A DNA stretch of 64,000 bases. It comes from Hymenobacter sp. BT18 (GTDB taxonomy: Bacteria > Bacteroidota > Bacteroidia > Cytophagales > Hymenobacteraceae). This document shows positions 43,169 through 52,553 of this stretch, one piece after another; positions within the stretch are counted from its first letter, which is position 1, and each line of letters opens with the position of its first letter. The notes under the pieces are model-generated. The model searched no databases and was not told the origin of the DNA. It saw only the letters and a list, made by a program, of their open reading frames with translations. A program made the position numbers and the translations under genes. The stretch is from the NCBI RefSeq assembly GCF_012273015.1, contig NZ_CP050954.1:434001-498000 (forward strand). Reading direction: 5' to 3'.

Positions 43169-44623
43169 ATGTGGGATTCCCAGAAAAGCCTCTTCCGCGT
43201 CTCCGCCCAACTCTTTGCCGAAGGAATTTTTAACCTGCTCGACCGCAACCTGCGCCCGGAGGTATTCCTGCTAGGCTTGGCCTCCGCCAAGGAACCCAAC
43301 GAGCCCGCCGCGGTAGTCATCGAGCCGCCTACTCACCGCTACCGGCCTTCCCAGTTTCAGGAAGTGAAAAACCGGGCATCCCAGCTGGAGCCCGAAGGTC
43401 CGCGCGAAGTGGTGTACCACCTGCACCCTACCGACCACGACCGGTTTGAAAAGATGCGCTGGTACAACCTGCTGCGGCGGGCCACCGAAGCCACCATTGC
43501 CGACTTGGAGGCGGCTTCCCCAACCGAGGCACGGGTATCGTTCTGCTCGCAGCCGGTGAGCGTGAGCAACTACCAGATTCTGGTGGTGCTGCAAATGAGT
43601 GCCGAGGCTTACCACAGCCACTACGCCCTGCCGGCCGCCCCCAATGGCCGCGCCGGCTCCCTGCTGCAGGCCACGGTGCAGGAGTTTCTGCACGACTGCC
43701 TGCGGGCCCTGCGCGAATCGGACCTGGATGAGGACCGCCCCATTCTCGACCGCGACTACAACGAGCTGCTGCGCGCCGCCGGCCGCCGCTTTATGCTGGC
43801 CGTTGGCAACGGCAACCACGGCCTTTACGACGCCTGTAACGGCATTGCGGCCCTGCGCCACGAGGGCGACGAGGGCGTGGGCCTGATGGCTCTTTCGCGC
43901 CGCCACCACCCGGCCGTGCGCCCCGTGCTACTGCTGGAAACGCCCATTGCCCTGCGCGACCATCGGTCGATGCGCAAGCTCCTGGAGCTCAGCGAGGAAA
44001 ACGTGGCCCTGATGAGCGACGCGGCCAATCTGTTTGGCCTGGGCGAGGTCGTAGCACTCGACGACCCTAACTATGAGCCCCTGTTTATGGTGCATTTCAC
44101 CAAGCACTACAGCTGGGACCTCAGCCACGCCGGGGAAGTGATGATGCGCGTCGTGTCGAACACGCCGCGCCTGCCCCGCTCCCGGGTAGATGAGCGCAAC
44201 TTTGAGCGGGCCATCCGCCGCAACTGGCCCGACATGGATGCAGCAGGCGTGGAGTACCTGTGGTCGTTGGCGCTCAGTGCTACTTCCCAGCCGACGGGCA
44301 CCATCCTGCTTATTTCGGATGGGGCCGCCCAAGAGGCTCGCCGCCTGGCTACGCAGTGCTACCGCGTCACGCCCACGCGCATTACCCCGGCCATGGTGCG
44401 CCTGGTCACCAACATCGACGGGGCCGTGCTCATCGACCCGCAGGGTACCTGCTTCGGCATTGGCGCCATCCTCGACGGGCTGGCTACGGCCAAAGGTGAC
44501 TCCTCGCGCGGGTCGCGCTTCAACTCCGCCGTGCGTTACGTGGAAACCAGCCGCTACCCCTGCCTGGCCATCGTGGTAAGCGAAGATGGGTGGATTGATC
44601 TGCTCCCGCCCCTGGGGAAATAA
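43169..44623 (+). CDS. DisA_N (DAC-like) domain protein with degenerate RHR motif
   Basis: Protein of 484 residues. The N-terminal 350 residues form a large uncharacterised domain. About 400-475 is a DisA N-terminal (diadenylate cyclase) fold: DGAVLIDPQG keeps the DGA motif, and FGIGAILDGLA follows the family pattern. The second catalytic motif, normally G(T/A)RHR, reads GSRFNSA here, so His and the second Arg are missing. Cyclic di-AMP synthesis is therefore doubtful; nucleotide binding may remain. The ATG at 43169 matches the start of the conserved region; a GTG at 43139 is less likely. The gene ends before a REP-like palindrome. Confidence 0.75.
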   Translation: MWDSQKSLFRVSAQLFAEGIFNLLDRNLRPEVFLLGLASAKEPNEPAAVVIEPPTHRYRPSQFQEVKNRASQLEPEGPREVVYHLHPTDHDRFEKMRWYNLLRRATEATIADLEAASPTEARVSFCSQPVSVSNYQILVVLQMSAEAYHSHYALPAAPNGRAGSLLQATVQEFLHDCLRALRESDLDEDRPILDRDYNELLRAAGRRFMLAVGNGNHGLYDACNGIAALRHEGDEGVGLMALSRRHHPAVRPVLLLETPIALRDHRSMRKLLELSEENVALMSDAANLFGLGEVVALDDPNYEPLFMVHFTKHYSWDLSHAGEVMMRVVSNTPRLPRSRVDERNFERAIRRNWPDMDAAGVEYLWSLALSATSQPTGTILLISDGAAQEARRLATQCYRVTPTRITPAMVRLVTNIDGAVLIDPQGTCFGIGAILDGLATAKGDSSRGSRFNSAVRYVETSRYPCLAIVVSEDGWIDLLPPLGK

Positions 44624-44642
44624 GGCGCCGGTTTCCGGCAAT

Positions 44643-44725
44643 ACGTCATGCTGAGCTTGTCGAAGCATCTCTATCGAACGGTCCAAGGAAGCGGTAGAGA
44701 TGCTTCGACAAGCTCAGCATGACGT
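44643..44725. repeat. REP-like palindrome, GTCATGCTGAGC type
   Basis: A perfect 31-bp inverted repeat (44643-44673 and 44695-44725) around a 21-nt spacer. The core GTCATgCTGAGCttgtCGAAG is clearly related to the element at 21503-21603. It lies between convergent genes and may also act as terminator. Confidence 0.75.
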
Positions 44726-44752
44726 TGATTTTCCTGCCGTAATCCGGAATAG

Positions 44753-45736
<984 letters not shown>

Positions 45737-45858
45737 CGTAGTAAGTTGGTAAGTGAGTAGAATGCGTAGGCTATTAAGCTATAACTGCCGCTCGGCGCAA
45801 TAGGTTGGTTTATCATTTTCCGCGGAGTTGCGTTAGAAGGCGCATAACCTCTCCCTGT

Positions 45859-46371
45859 ATGGCCTCCTCTTCTGTTTCTCCGGCTTCTCCCACTTCCTTC
45901 GACCAGGATGAGCGCCTGCGCTGGGTGTCGCACATTTCCCGGCTCATGGACAGTCAGTTCCGCGTGCCCGGCACCACCTGGCGCTTTGGCCTCGACCCCA
46001 TCATGGGCCTGCTTCCGGTAGTGGGTAACCTGCCGTCGATGGCCATTTCCGGGGTGCTCATCATGACCATGTTCCGCCACGGAGCCAGCGGCAGCCTCAT
46101 TATGCGCATGGTTATCAACGTGGTCCTGGATTCGCTCATTGGCTCCATTCCCATCCTGGGCAATATTTTTGATTTTGCCTATAAAGCCAACGACCGGAAC
46201 GTGCAGCTGCTGCGCCGCCACTACCAGGAAGGCCGCTACCAGGGCAGCGGCAAAGGGCTGATGGTTGTGGTAGCCATTGTATTGCTGCTGGGCTTTGGGC
46301 TCCTGCTCTGGGGCACCTGGACGCTGGCTTCCTGGCTCTGGCACTACGCCGAGCTGCATGCCAGCTGGTAA
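45859..46371 (+). CDS. DUF4112 membrane protein
   Basis: Protein of 170 residues matching the DUF4112 pattern: RWVSHISRLMDSQFRVPGT, FGLDPIMGLLPVVGNLPSM, VLDSLIGSIPILGNIFDFAYKANDRN, then a C-terminal membrane helix (LMVVVAIVLLLGFGLLLWGTW). The repeated PxxGN motifs are characteristic of the family, whose role is unknown. The start at 45859 begins after unremarkable sequence. It is monocistronic and divergent from the aldo/keto reductase. Confidence 0.85.
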   Translation: MASSSVSPASPTSFDQDERLRWVSHISRLMDSQFRVPGTTWRFGLDPIMGLLPVVGNLPSMAISGVLIMTMFRHGASGSLIMRMVINVVLDSLIGSIPILGNIFDFAYKANDRNVQLLRRHYQEGRYQGSGKGLMVVVAIVLLLGFGLLLWGTWTLASWLWHYAELHASW

Positions 46372-46408
46372 CCCGGCCAATGGTTGAGCATGGTTGCCAA
46401 TCGTGCTG

Positions 46409-46416
46409 TACCTTTG
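46409..46416 (+). promoter_or_regulatory. -7 box directly before GTG (leaderless)
   Basis: TACCTTTG ends 4 nt before the GTG at 46421. It would drive the three-gene lipoprotein-SCO1-cytochrome c operon. Confidence 0.6.
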
Positions 46417-46420
46417 CCGC

Positions 46421-46855
46421 GTGCGTACTTTTTCGATTGTTGTTGCCCTCCTGATTGGCCTGAGCGGTCTGCTCCCCGCCTGCACTTCCTCGCCCAACCC
46501 TGCCGAGCAGGTAGCGGCCGCCGAGCAGCGCGTGCTGGCCTCCCACGACTCCCTGATGGCGCGGATGGACCAGCTCTACTCCCGCCGCCAGCAGCTCCAG
46601 GCCCTACCCGCCGCCGACTCCGCGGGCGCGGCTGCCCGTAGGCGCGCCCTGCTGGCCGCCGAAAGCGCCATGATGGGCTGGATGCACCAGTACCGCAAGC
46701 CCGCCGACACGGTAGCGCCGGCCCGGCAGCTGGCTTACTTTGCCCGGCAGCAGCAGCGCATCGATTCCGTGGGCCTTCTCATGAACAGCAGCCTCGACTC
46801 CGCGCAGGCGCTATTGCCCGCGGCCCCGGCGGCCGCTACTCCTTCTTCTCTATGA
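46421..46855 (+). CDS. hypothetical lipoprotein, first gene of SCO1/cytochrome operon
   Basis: Protein of 144 residues starting at GTG (VRTFSIVVALLIGLSGLLPAC), with a lipoprotein signal and Cys at about residue 21. The rest is alpha-helical and Ala/Gln-rich (AAEQRVLASHDSLMARMDQLYSRRQQLQ), probably a coiled coil in the periplasm. No family was recognised. It overlaps the SCO1 gene by 4 nt (ATGA), so the two are translationally coupled, and a role in cytochrome oxidase or copper-linked assembly is plausible. Confidence 0.7.
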   Translation: MRTFSIVVALLIGLSGLLPACTSSPNPAEQVAAAEQRVLASHDSLMARMDQLYSRRQQLQALPAADSAGAAARRRALLAAESAMMGWMHQYRKPADTVAPARQLAYFARQQQRIDSVGLLMNSSLDSAQALLPAAPAAATPSSL

Positions 46856-47547
46856 TGCGTTTTCTCCTCCGCCAGGCTTTGCGCAGCAGCGCACTGGCCT
46901 GGTCGGCCGGCCTGCTGCTGGCTTCCTGCTCGCTCGATTCTAACCCCGATAAAGCGGCTACCCTACCTTACATTGGGGAGCGGGAAGTGAAGCCCCGCGC
47001 CGATGGTGGCCCGGCCGATACGGTGTTTGCCGTGGTGCCGACGTTCCACCTGACCAACCAGCAAGGTCAGCCGGTTACCAAGGCTACGTTTGCCGGCAAG
47101 GTGTATGTCACGGATTTCTTTTTTGCCACCTGCCCCAGCATCTGCCCCAAAATGCAGAGTGAGCTGCTGCGGGTGTATGAGCAGTACAAAGGCAACCCGC
47201 GCGTGGCCTTTCTCTCCCACACCATCGACCCGGACCACGACTCTATTCCGGTGCTGCGCGACTACGCCGAGCGGCTGGGTGTGAAAGACGCCAGCCAGTG
47301 GCACTTCGCCACGGCCCCGCGCGACACCATTTTTGGATTGGCACATGCCTACTTCACCGCGGCCCAGCCCGACAAGGAAGCCCCGGGCGGCGTAGCCCAC
47401 AACGGCACCTTTGCGTTGGTTGACAGCAAAGGCCATGTGCGCGGCCTTTACGATGGCATGGTGAAAGCCGAGGTAGACCGCCTCATCCGCGAGCTGCCCG
47501 TGCTACTGAAAGAGGAAGAACAAACCGCGGCCACCGCAGCCAACTGA
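46852..47547 (+). CDS. SCO1/SenC family copper chaperone
   Basis: Lipoprotein of 231 residues, thioredoxin-fold. The lipobox is LLLASC. The copper-binding C-x3-C motif is in FFATCPSICPKM (about 94-98), and the distal His lies in GGVAHNGTFALVD. SCO proteins deliver copper to the CuA site of cytochrome c oxidase or keep its cysteines reduced. The gene overlaps both neighbours by a few bases (ATGA and TGATG), a tightly coupled operon with a small lipoprotein and a cytochrome c. It acts in the periplasm. Confidence 0.92.
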   Translation: MMRFLLRQALRSSALAWSAGLLLASCSLDSNPDKAATLPYIGEREVKPRADGGPADTVFAVVPTFHLTNQQGQPVTKATFAGKVYVTDFFFATCPSICPKMQSELLRVYEQYKGNPRVAFLSHTIDPDHDSIPVLRDYAERLGVKDASQWHFATAPRDTIFGLAHAYFTAAQPDKEAPGGVAHNGTFALVDSKGHVRGLYDGMVKAEVDRLIRELPVLLKEEEQTAATAAN

Positions 47548-47969
47548 TGCGCTGGCTGCGCACTTGCCTGCAGGCGGCCGCGGTACTGGCGGCAGCTCTG
47601 AGCATAGGCGGCTGTTTTTCCAACCGCCAGAACGAAGGCGCCAAGCTCTACCAGACGCACTGCGCCAGCTGCCACGGCGAGCAGGGCGAAGGCCTGCGCC
47701 GCCTGATTCCGCCCGTAGCCGCCTCCGACTACGTAACGCGCAACCGGGCTAGTCTGCCCTGCCTGGTGCGCAAGGGCCAGCGCGGGCCGGTGGTCGTCAA
47801 TGGCGTGGAGTACAACCAAGTGATGCCCGGCCATACTGACCTGACTGACTCGCAGATTGCCAACCTGCTGAACTTCGTGCAGCAGAACTGGGGCAATAAG
47901 AACGAGCCCTATACCATCCGGGAAGTGTCGGAATTGCTGGGCCGCTGCAATGGCTCTGACGGTCAATGA
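47547..47969 (+). CDS. c-type cytochrome lipoprotein
   Basis: Protein of 140 residues. The lipobox ends at Cys23 (LSIGGC), the heme c site is CASCH (about 39-43), and the distal Met ligand is probably that in NQVMPGHTDLTD. It is a class I monoheme cytochrome anchored in the membrane. The start overlaps the stop of the SCO1 gene (TGATG). It may donate electrons to a terminal oxidase whose genes are not in this window. The gene ends directly at a strong terminator hairpin. Confidence 0.92.
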   Translation: MRWLRTCLQAAAVLAAALSIGGCFSNRQNEGAKLYQTHCASCHGEQGEGLRRLIPPVAASDYVTRNRASLPCLVRKGQRGPVVVNGVEYNQVMPGHTDLTDSQIANLLNFVQQNWGNKNEPYTIREVSELLGRCNGSDGQ

Positions 47970-47970
47970 A

Positions 47971-48024
47971 AAGTGAGAGCTGTGAAGTAGGGGTTGTATG
48001 ACACCTACTTCACAGCTCTCACTT
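47971..48024. terminator. long hairpin between convergent genes
   Basis: A perfect 21-bp stem (47971-47991 with 48004-48024), 12-nt loop, beginning directly at the cytochrome stop codon and ending 12 nt before the hydrolase stop. The short T-tract (TTTTAG) follows after CCTCTA. Confidence 0.75.
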
Positions 48025-48036
48025 CCTCTATTTTAG

Positions 48037-49446
48037 CTACTTGCCGCTTGTGTGAGTTTTTAACCAGGACCCTACGGCCTCCAAGGCTGCCGGGGCAAAG
48101 GTTTCTTCCAAGCCTACGTATTCCTGCGGGGCGCCTGTATTGGCTGTTTGGAAGAGGTGGTTGAGGCCCGGTAAGATCCGAAATGTAACGTCGCGGTTGT
48201 GGGCCGCTTTTAGCCCCTGCTCAATGGCTTGCAGATTCTCTGCGGCGGCCACCTGGGTATCTTTGGCGCCGTTGAGCGCCAGCACGGGCACTTTTACTTT
48301 CTGCAGATAAGTGGCCACGTCCGTGGTGAGGAAATAGCGCATCCACGGTCCCGTGAGCGGGGCTACTCCCTTCAGGGCTTCCTCCGCGCTTACCTGCGGC
48401 TGCAGCTGCTGTACGCGTGACGCCAATAGCTTAGTTAGCGCCTCGGTGCTGGTGCTGGCCGGCTGGCGGCGTAGCTCCGCGAACAATGCCCCATTTACGC
48501 GCCGCATCTCGCCCAGCGAGGCCGTATCCATACCTTGGGCCCGCCCAATGTCTTGCTGCTGACGTAGCAGCACGGCGTCGCCGGCCAGGCCGGGGCCGGC
48601 TAGGGTCACCACCAGGTTGGGCCCGCCGGGTTGGGCGGCCGTTTGCCAGGCTATCAGGCCGCCTTCGCTGTGCCCAATCAGGGCTACCTGGTCGGGCTTG
48701 ATGTCGGGGCGGGTACGCAGGTAAGCCAGGGCCGCCTGCGCATCGGTGGTGAAGTCAGCAGTGGTGGCACCGGCAAACGTACCCCCGGACTGAGCCGTGC
48801 CCCGGTCGTCGTAGCGCAGCACGGCAAAGCCCTGGCGGGTAAGGTAGTCGGCCAGCACGAGGAAGGGCTGGTGGCCGAGAATGGACTCGTTGCGGTCCTG
48901 GGGGCCGGAGCCGCTCACCAGCACCACCGCCGGGAAGCGGCCTTTGCCCTTGGGCAGGGTGAGCGTACCCGCCAGGTTTAGCTTCGCCTTTGCATTCGTG
49001 AAGCTGACATCCTGGCTTTGGTAAGGAAACGGTGCCTGGGGTGTTTGCGGGCGGCGCAGGGCTGCCTTGGCCGGGGCCGCGCCGTGCGTCAGGGTCAGGG
49101 GCATTTCGGCGCCGCCCTGCTGCCACAAGCCTGACACCTGCTGTTGATCGGGCGAGAACCGACCGATAAACCGGGCTTCCAGGGGCGTGAGCGTCAGGTA
49201 CAAACTATCGGCGCGCAGCTGGACGCGCGTGATGTTCATGTCTTTCAGCCCTTGCTGAGGTACCGATAGGGTTCCGCTGAGCGCGGCCGGGGTGCCGGCC
49301 AGGGTGAACACGGTTTGCAGGTCTCCGGAAGGCAGCTTTAAGCTACCCTGCCAGGTGCCGGCCGGGCCGCTGGGCGTTTGCGCCAGCGCGGCAGTAGCCG
49401 TGAGCAGACCACCGAAAGTGAGGGCAAGTAGAGAGGTAGTTTTCAT
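48037..49446 (-). CDS. exported alpha/beta hydrolase
   Basis: Hydrolase of 469 residues with signal peptide (MKTTSLLALTFGGLLTATAALAQ). Residues about 25-135 form a beta-rich N-terminal domain (PAGTWQGSLKLPSG). The alpha/beta domain shows the oxyanion region VLVSGSGPQDRNE, the DDRGTAQSGG loop and the nucleophile in IGHSEGG (about 255). The catalytic His is probably in LPGLNHLFQ near the end. It is similar to esterase/peptidase-like proteins annotated in Bacteroidota; the substrate is unknown. The ATG at 49446 fits the signal peptide; a longer frame to 49581 does not. Confidence 0.87.
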   Translation of the reverse strand: MKTTSLLALTFGGLLTATAALAQTPSGPAGTWQGSLKLPSGDLQTVFTLAGTPAALSGTLSVPQQGLKDMNITRVQLRADSLYLTLTPLEARFIGRFSPDQQQVSGLWQQGGAEMPLTLTHGAAPAKAALRRPQTPQAPFPYQSQDVSFTNAKAKLNLAGTLTLPKGKGRFPAVVLVSGSGPQDRNESILGHQPFLVLADYLTRQGFAVLRYDDRGTAQSGGTFAGATTADFTTDAQAALAYLRTRPDIKPDQVALIGHSEGGLIAWQTAAQPGGPNLVVTLAGPGLAGDAVLLRQQQDIGRAQGMDTASLGEMRRVNGALFAELRRQPASTSTEALTKLLASRVQQLQPQVSAEEALKGVAPLTGPWMRYFLTTDVATYLQKVKVPVLALNGAKDTQVAAAENLQAIEQGLKAAHNRDVTFRILPGLNHLFQTANTGAPQEYVGLEETFAPAALEAVGSWLKTHTSGK

Positions 49447-49641
49447 AGGGTAAGGTTGGAAAAGTAAGACACGTTGCACGAAGTCCGCGAAAAGCCGCGC
49501 CCTTTCGATGCCCAAAACTGCCGGGCCGATGGCTGGAATAAAAACCGGCCGGACCAACCCGCCCAAAAAAGGGACCAACACCTTACCGGTCCGGATAACC
49601 CGCGTTCATCATGCGCAGTTGGTGGCCGCAGCCCTATCGCC

Positions 49642-49649
49642 TACTTTCG
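49642..49649 (+). promoter_or_regulatory. -7-like box of two-component operon
   Basis: TACTTTCG lies 38 nt before the ATG at 49688, one base off TAnnTTTG. The rest of the gap 49447-49687 shows no gene. Confidence 0.35.
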
Positions 49650-49687
49650 TTCTGAGCCTGGCCGGGTTGGTAAGGACTCGACTACGT

Positions 49688-50716
49688 ATGGCTACTTCTG
49701 CTTTTCCGACTCCTCGCGTGGGGCTGCCTTCCTGGCTTCGGCTGACGCTCCGCGACGCGCTGGTGTGGTCGTCCATGCTCGCGCTGTCGGTGGTGGCCGA
49801 CCGCCGCTTTCTGACGGGTGATTTTCCCTGGGCGGTCTTTCGCGAGTTTCTGGTGTACCTGCTGCTGCCTACTGTGGGCGCCGTGTACGTGAACCACCTG
49901 GTGCTGGTGCCCCGCCTGCTGGACCAGGGCCGCTACTTTCAGTACCTGGCTGCGCTGCTGGCCTGGTCGCTGCTGCTGGGCGGGGTACTCAAGCTCGTAT
50001 TTACCCGCTTCTACGCCCAGGATTCGTGGGGGCATAGCAGCTTCAACGTGCTGTTTGTGCAGCTGCTGGCCATGGGCGTGCTCATGGTGTGGCGCTCCAT
50101 CACGCAGCGTCGCACCCGCCTGCGCACCCAGCTGCTGGAGCGCGACCAGCAACTGCGCCTTTTGGAAGCCCAGGTAAACCCCCACTTTCTCTTTAATACC
50201 CTCAACAGCCTCTACGCCCTCAGCCTCACCCAGAGCCCCCAAACGCCTGACATGCTCCTGGCGCTTTCCGGGCTGATGCGCTACCAGCTGGACAGCACCC
50301 AGCGCCCCCGCGTGCCCTTACAGGAAGAGCTGGATTACCTGCGCAGCTACACGGCCCTGCAGGCCCTGCGCCTGGGTGCGCGCTGCCCGCTGGTGGTAGA
50401 GCTGCCCGAGCCCGAACAGGCGGCGGGCTTCACGGTGCCGCCCCTGCTGTTTCTGGCCCTCATCGAAAATGCCTTCACTTACGGTACGCGCCGCGCCCAG
50501 GGCTCTTTTGTGACGATAAAACTGACGCTGGAAGCCGGAAAACTGCACCTGAGCTTGCGCAACGCCCTGCCCCCGGCCACCGATGCCGGCGGTGGAGCAG
50601 GCACTGGCCTCGCCAATACCCGCCAGCGCCTGGCCCTTCTATACCCCGACCGGCATACCTTGCACGCCGAAGCCTCGGCCACCGAGTTCTGCACCGACCT
50701 CTACCTTGCCCTATGA
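49688..50716 (+). CDS. LytS-type sensor histidine kinase
   Basis: Kinase of 342 residues. Four hydrophobic segments fill residues about 20-135, followed by a short coiled segment and the His_kinase domain with the phosphorylated His in QVNPHFLFNTLNSLYAL (about 162). The HATPase region shows LIENAFTYG and GTGLANTRQRLALLY. This is the LytS/YehU-like class common in Bacteroidota. The stimulus is unknown because there is no extracellular sensor domain. It overlaps the response regulator by 4 nt (ATGA). The ATG at 49688 matches the domain start. Confidence 0.9.
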   Translation: MATSAFPTPRVGLPSWLRLTLRDALVWSSMLALSVVADRRFLTGDFPWAVFREFLVYLLLPTVGAVYVNHLVLVPRLLDQGRYFQYLAALLAWSLLLGGVLKLVFTRFYAQDSWGHSSFNVLFVQLLAMGVLMVWRSITQRRTRLRTQLLERDQQLRLLEAQVNPHFLFNTLNSLYALSLTQSPQTPDMLLALSGLMRYQLDSTQRPRVPLQEELDYLRSYTALQALRLGARCPLVVELPEPEQAAGFTVPPLLFLALIENAFTYGTRRAQGSFVTIKLTLEAGKLHLSLRNALPPATDAGGGAGTGLANTRQRLALLYPDRHTLHAEASATEFCTDLYLAL

Positions 50717-51435
50717 ACCCTGCTCCCCTGCGCGTGCTGATTGTGGACGATGAGCCCCTGGCCCACGAGGTGTTGCGCACCTACATTGGGCGGGTGGCTC
50801 ACCTCACCGTGGCCGGCCACTGCTACACCGCCGCCGAGGCCCTGGCGTTTCTGCACCAGCACCCGGTAGATGCCGTGCTGCTGGATATTCAGATGCCCGA
50901 AATGAGCGGACTGGAGCTGCTGCAGGCCCTGCCTCAGCGCCCCCCCGTCATCCTCACCACGGCCCACAGCGAGTTTGCCCTCGAAAGCTACGAGCACGGC
51001 GTGATTGACTACCTGATGAAGCCCGTGCCTTTTCCCCGGTTTCTGAAAGCCATAGGTCGCCTGGGTGCCGGAACGATGGCCCCGTCAGCTCCCACGCCGG
51101 CTTCCGCTGCCGAGCCCCCGGCCGCCCTGCTCCTGCGCGATGGGGCCACCACCCACCGAGTAGCGCTGGCCGATATTCAGCTGCTGGAAGCCTACGGCAA
51201 CTACGTGAAGGTGCACACCGTGGCCGGCCGCCTAGTAGTGACGGATACATTGCGCCGCCTGCTCACGGAGCTGCCGGAAGCGGAGTTTGTGCGGGTGCAT
51301 AAGTCCTACGTGGTGCCGCTGCGGCGGGTGGAGCGGCTGGAAAGCCAGCAGCTGACGGTGGCCGGCCAGATACTGCCCCTGGGCGCCGCCTTCCGCCAGG
51401 ATTTCTTGCGGCGCTGGCAGCAAACGGCCCAGTAG
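50713..51435 (+). CDS. LytTR-family response regulator
   Basis: Response regulator of 240 residues. The receiver domain (1-118) has VDDEPLA, the phospho-acceptor Asp in AVLLDIQMPEMSG (about 57) and the switch Lys in DYLMKPV. The LytTR DNA-binding domain (about 135-238) carries IQLLEAYGNYVKVHT and FVRVHKSYVV. It is coupled to the sensor kinase by the 4-nt overlap and would bind direct-repeat sites upstream of unknown targets. Family and length are typical. Confidence 0.92.
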   Translation: MNPAPLRVLIVDDEPLAHEVLRTYIGRVAHLTVAGHCYTAAEALAFLHQHPVDAVLLDIQMPEMSGLELLQALPQRPPVILTTAHSEFALESYEHGVIDYLMKPVPFPRFLKAIGRLGAGTMAPSAPTPASAAEPPAALLLRDGATTHRVALADIQLLEAYGNYVKVHTVAGRLVVTDTLRRLLTELPEAEFVRVHKSYVVPLRRVERLESQQLTVAGQILPLGAAFRQDFLRRWQQTAQ

Positions 51436-51519
51436 GCGCGCGGTTTTAGCGGCGGCAACGGGGTGCATCTTCCCCAAAACCTCCTTAGCTTGCAGCTTCA
51501 CCCCGAATCTGACTCTGCA

Positions 51520-52494
51520 ATGGGACTATTTGACTTCCTGAAAAAGAAAAACGACGAAGCTACCCCCGCGCCGACTACCCCGCCGGCCGCACCCGGTAAG
51601 CCTGAAGCTGGTACGCCTGAGACACCGGCAGCGGCTGAGCGCAAAGGCCCGCGCTACTCGCGCCCGCAATACACTTCGCCTACCGCTACGCCCGCCCCGG
51701 TAATGCCGCCCATGCCGGTTTCGCCCGTGCCGCCCATGCCACCGCAGCCTGCCTTCGAGCCGCAGAATGCCCTGGAAGAAGCCCTGATGCGCGCGGCCAA
51801 CGAGCCGCAGTTCCGGCCTATCTTCTACCAGGAGCTGCTGGGCCACGAGCTGATTATCCTGCCTTTGCCCTCCGAAGGCCGCGACTCCGGCGAAATCACC
51901 ATTGAGCCCGGCTCGGAAGTGAAGCTGCAAATGCTCAACGACAACAAGCTGCCCGTGTTCAGCTCCCTGGAGCGGGTGTTTGAGGGCGGCATCGTGCCCG
52001 AGGGCGTGCCCTACCTGCGCATGCGTGGGTTCGACTTCTTCAACATGGTGCGCGGGGCCGAGTGTGTGCTCAACCCCTTCTCCCCGGTGGGCAAGCTGCT
52101 CACCAACCAGGAGCTGGAAGATCTGCTGTCGGGCACCCTGAACGAGGAAGGCCCGCAGGGTCTGGCTCCCGATACGCGCGTGCAGCTCAGCCAGCCTGCC
52201 GAATACCCCACGGCCCTGGCCGAGTCGATCCGGAAGTTCAGTATGGCCCAGCCCCTGGTGCAGGCCGTTTATCTGGCGCAAATGCAGGTAGAAGGCACCC
52301 CAGAGCCTTCGCGCCTGCTGCTGGGCTTTCAGATTGAGGGCGAAGATGCCAGCTTCCTCCAGGAAATGGGCCCCTTCGTGCAGCCCTACCTGCAGGAAGG
52401 CCAGCTGGTAGACATGATGGTCCTCAACCCCGACCCCAACGACCCGCTGGCAGGCTACTTCCGCCAGACCGAGCCGGTTTATCAGAAGGCCTAA
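51520..52494 (+). CDS. SseB-like protein
   Basis: Protein of 324 residues. The first 20 residues (MGLFDFLKKKNDEATP) are a short basic lead, followed by a Pro/Thr/Ala-rich linker to about 85. Two globular domains then match the SseB N- and C-terminal domains (NALEEALMRAANEPQFRPIFYQELL; FSMAQPLVQAVYLAQMQVEG). SseB was named for enhanced serine sensitivity, but its activity is unknown; related proteins occur near secretion and toxin systems. None are seen here. A terminator follows 22 nt after the stop. Confidence 0.82.
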   Translation: MGLFDFLKKKNDEATPAPTTPPAAPGKPEAGTPETPAAAERKGPRYSRPQYTSPTATPAPVMPPMPVSPVPPMPPQPAFEPQNALEEALMRAANEPQFRPIFYQELLGHELIILPLPSEGRDSGEITIEPGSEVKLQMLNDNKLPVFSSLERVFEGGIVPEGVPYLRMRGFDFFNMVRGAECVLNPFSPVGKLLTNQELEDLLSGTLNEEGPQGLAPDTRVQLSQPAEYPTALAESIRKFSMAQPLVQAVYLAQMQVEGTPEPSRLLLGFQIEGEDASFLQEMGPFVQPYLQEGQLVDMMVLNPDPNDPLAGYFRQTEPVYQKA

Positions 52495-52515
52495 GCCACC
52501 GACCTTTCTTATGTT

Positions 52516-52553
52516 GATGGCTCCCGCGGCGCGCCGCGGGAGCCATCTTTTTT
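52516..52553 (+). terminator. intrinsic terminator after SseB gene
   Basis: A 32-nt perfect palindrome (52516-52547, core CGCGGCGCGCCGCG) is followed by six T. It ends at the stop codon of the convergent DUF2062 gene. Confidence 0.85.
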
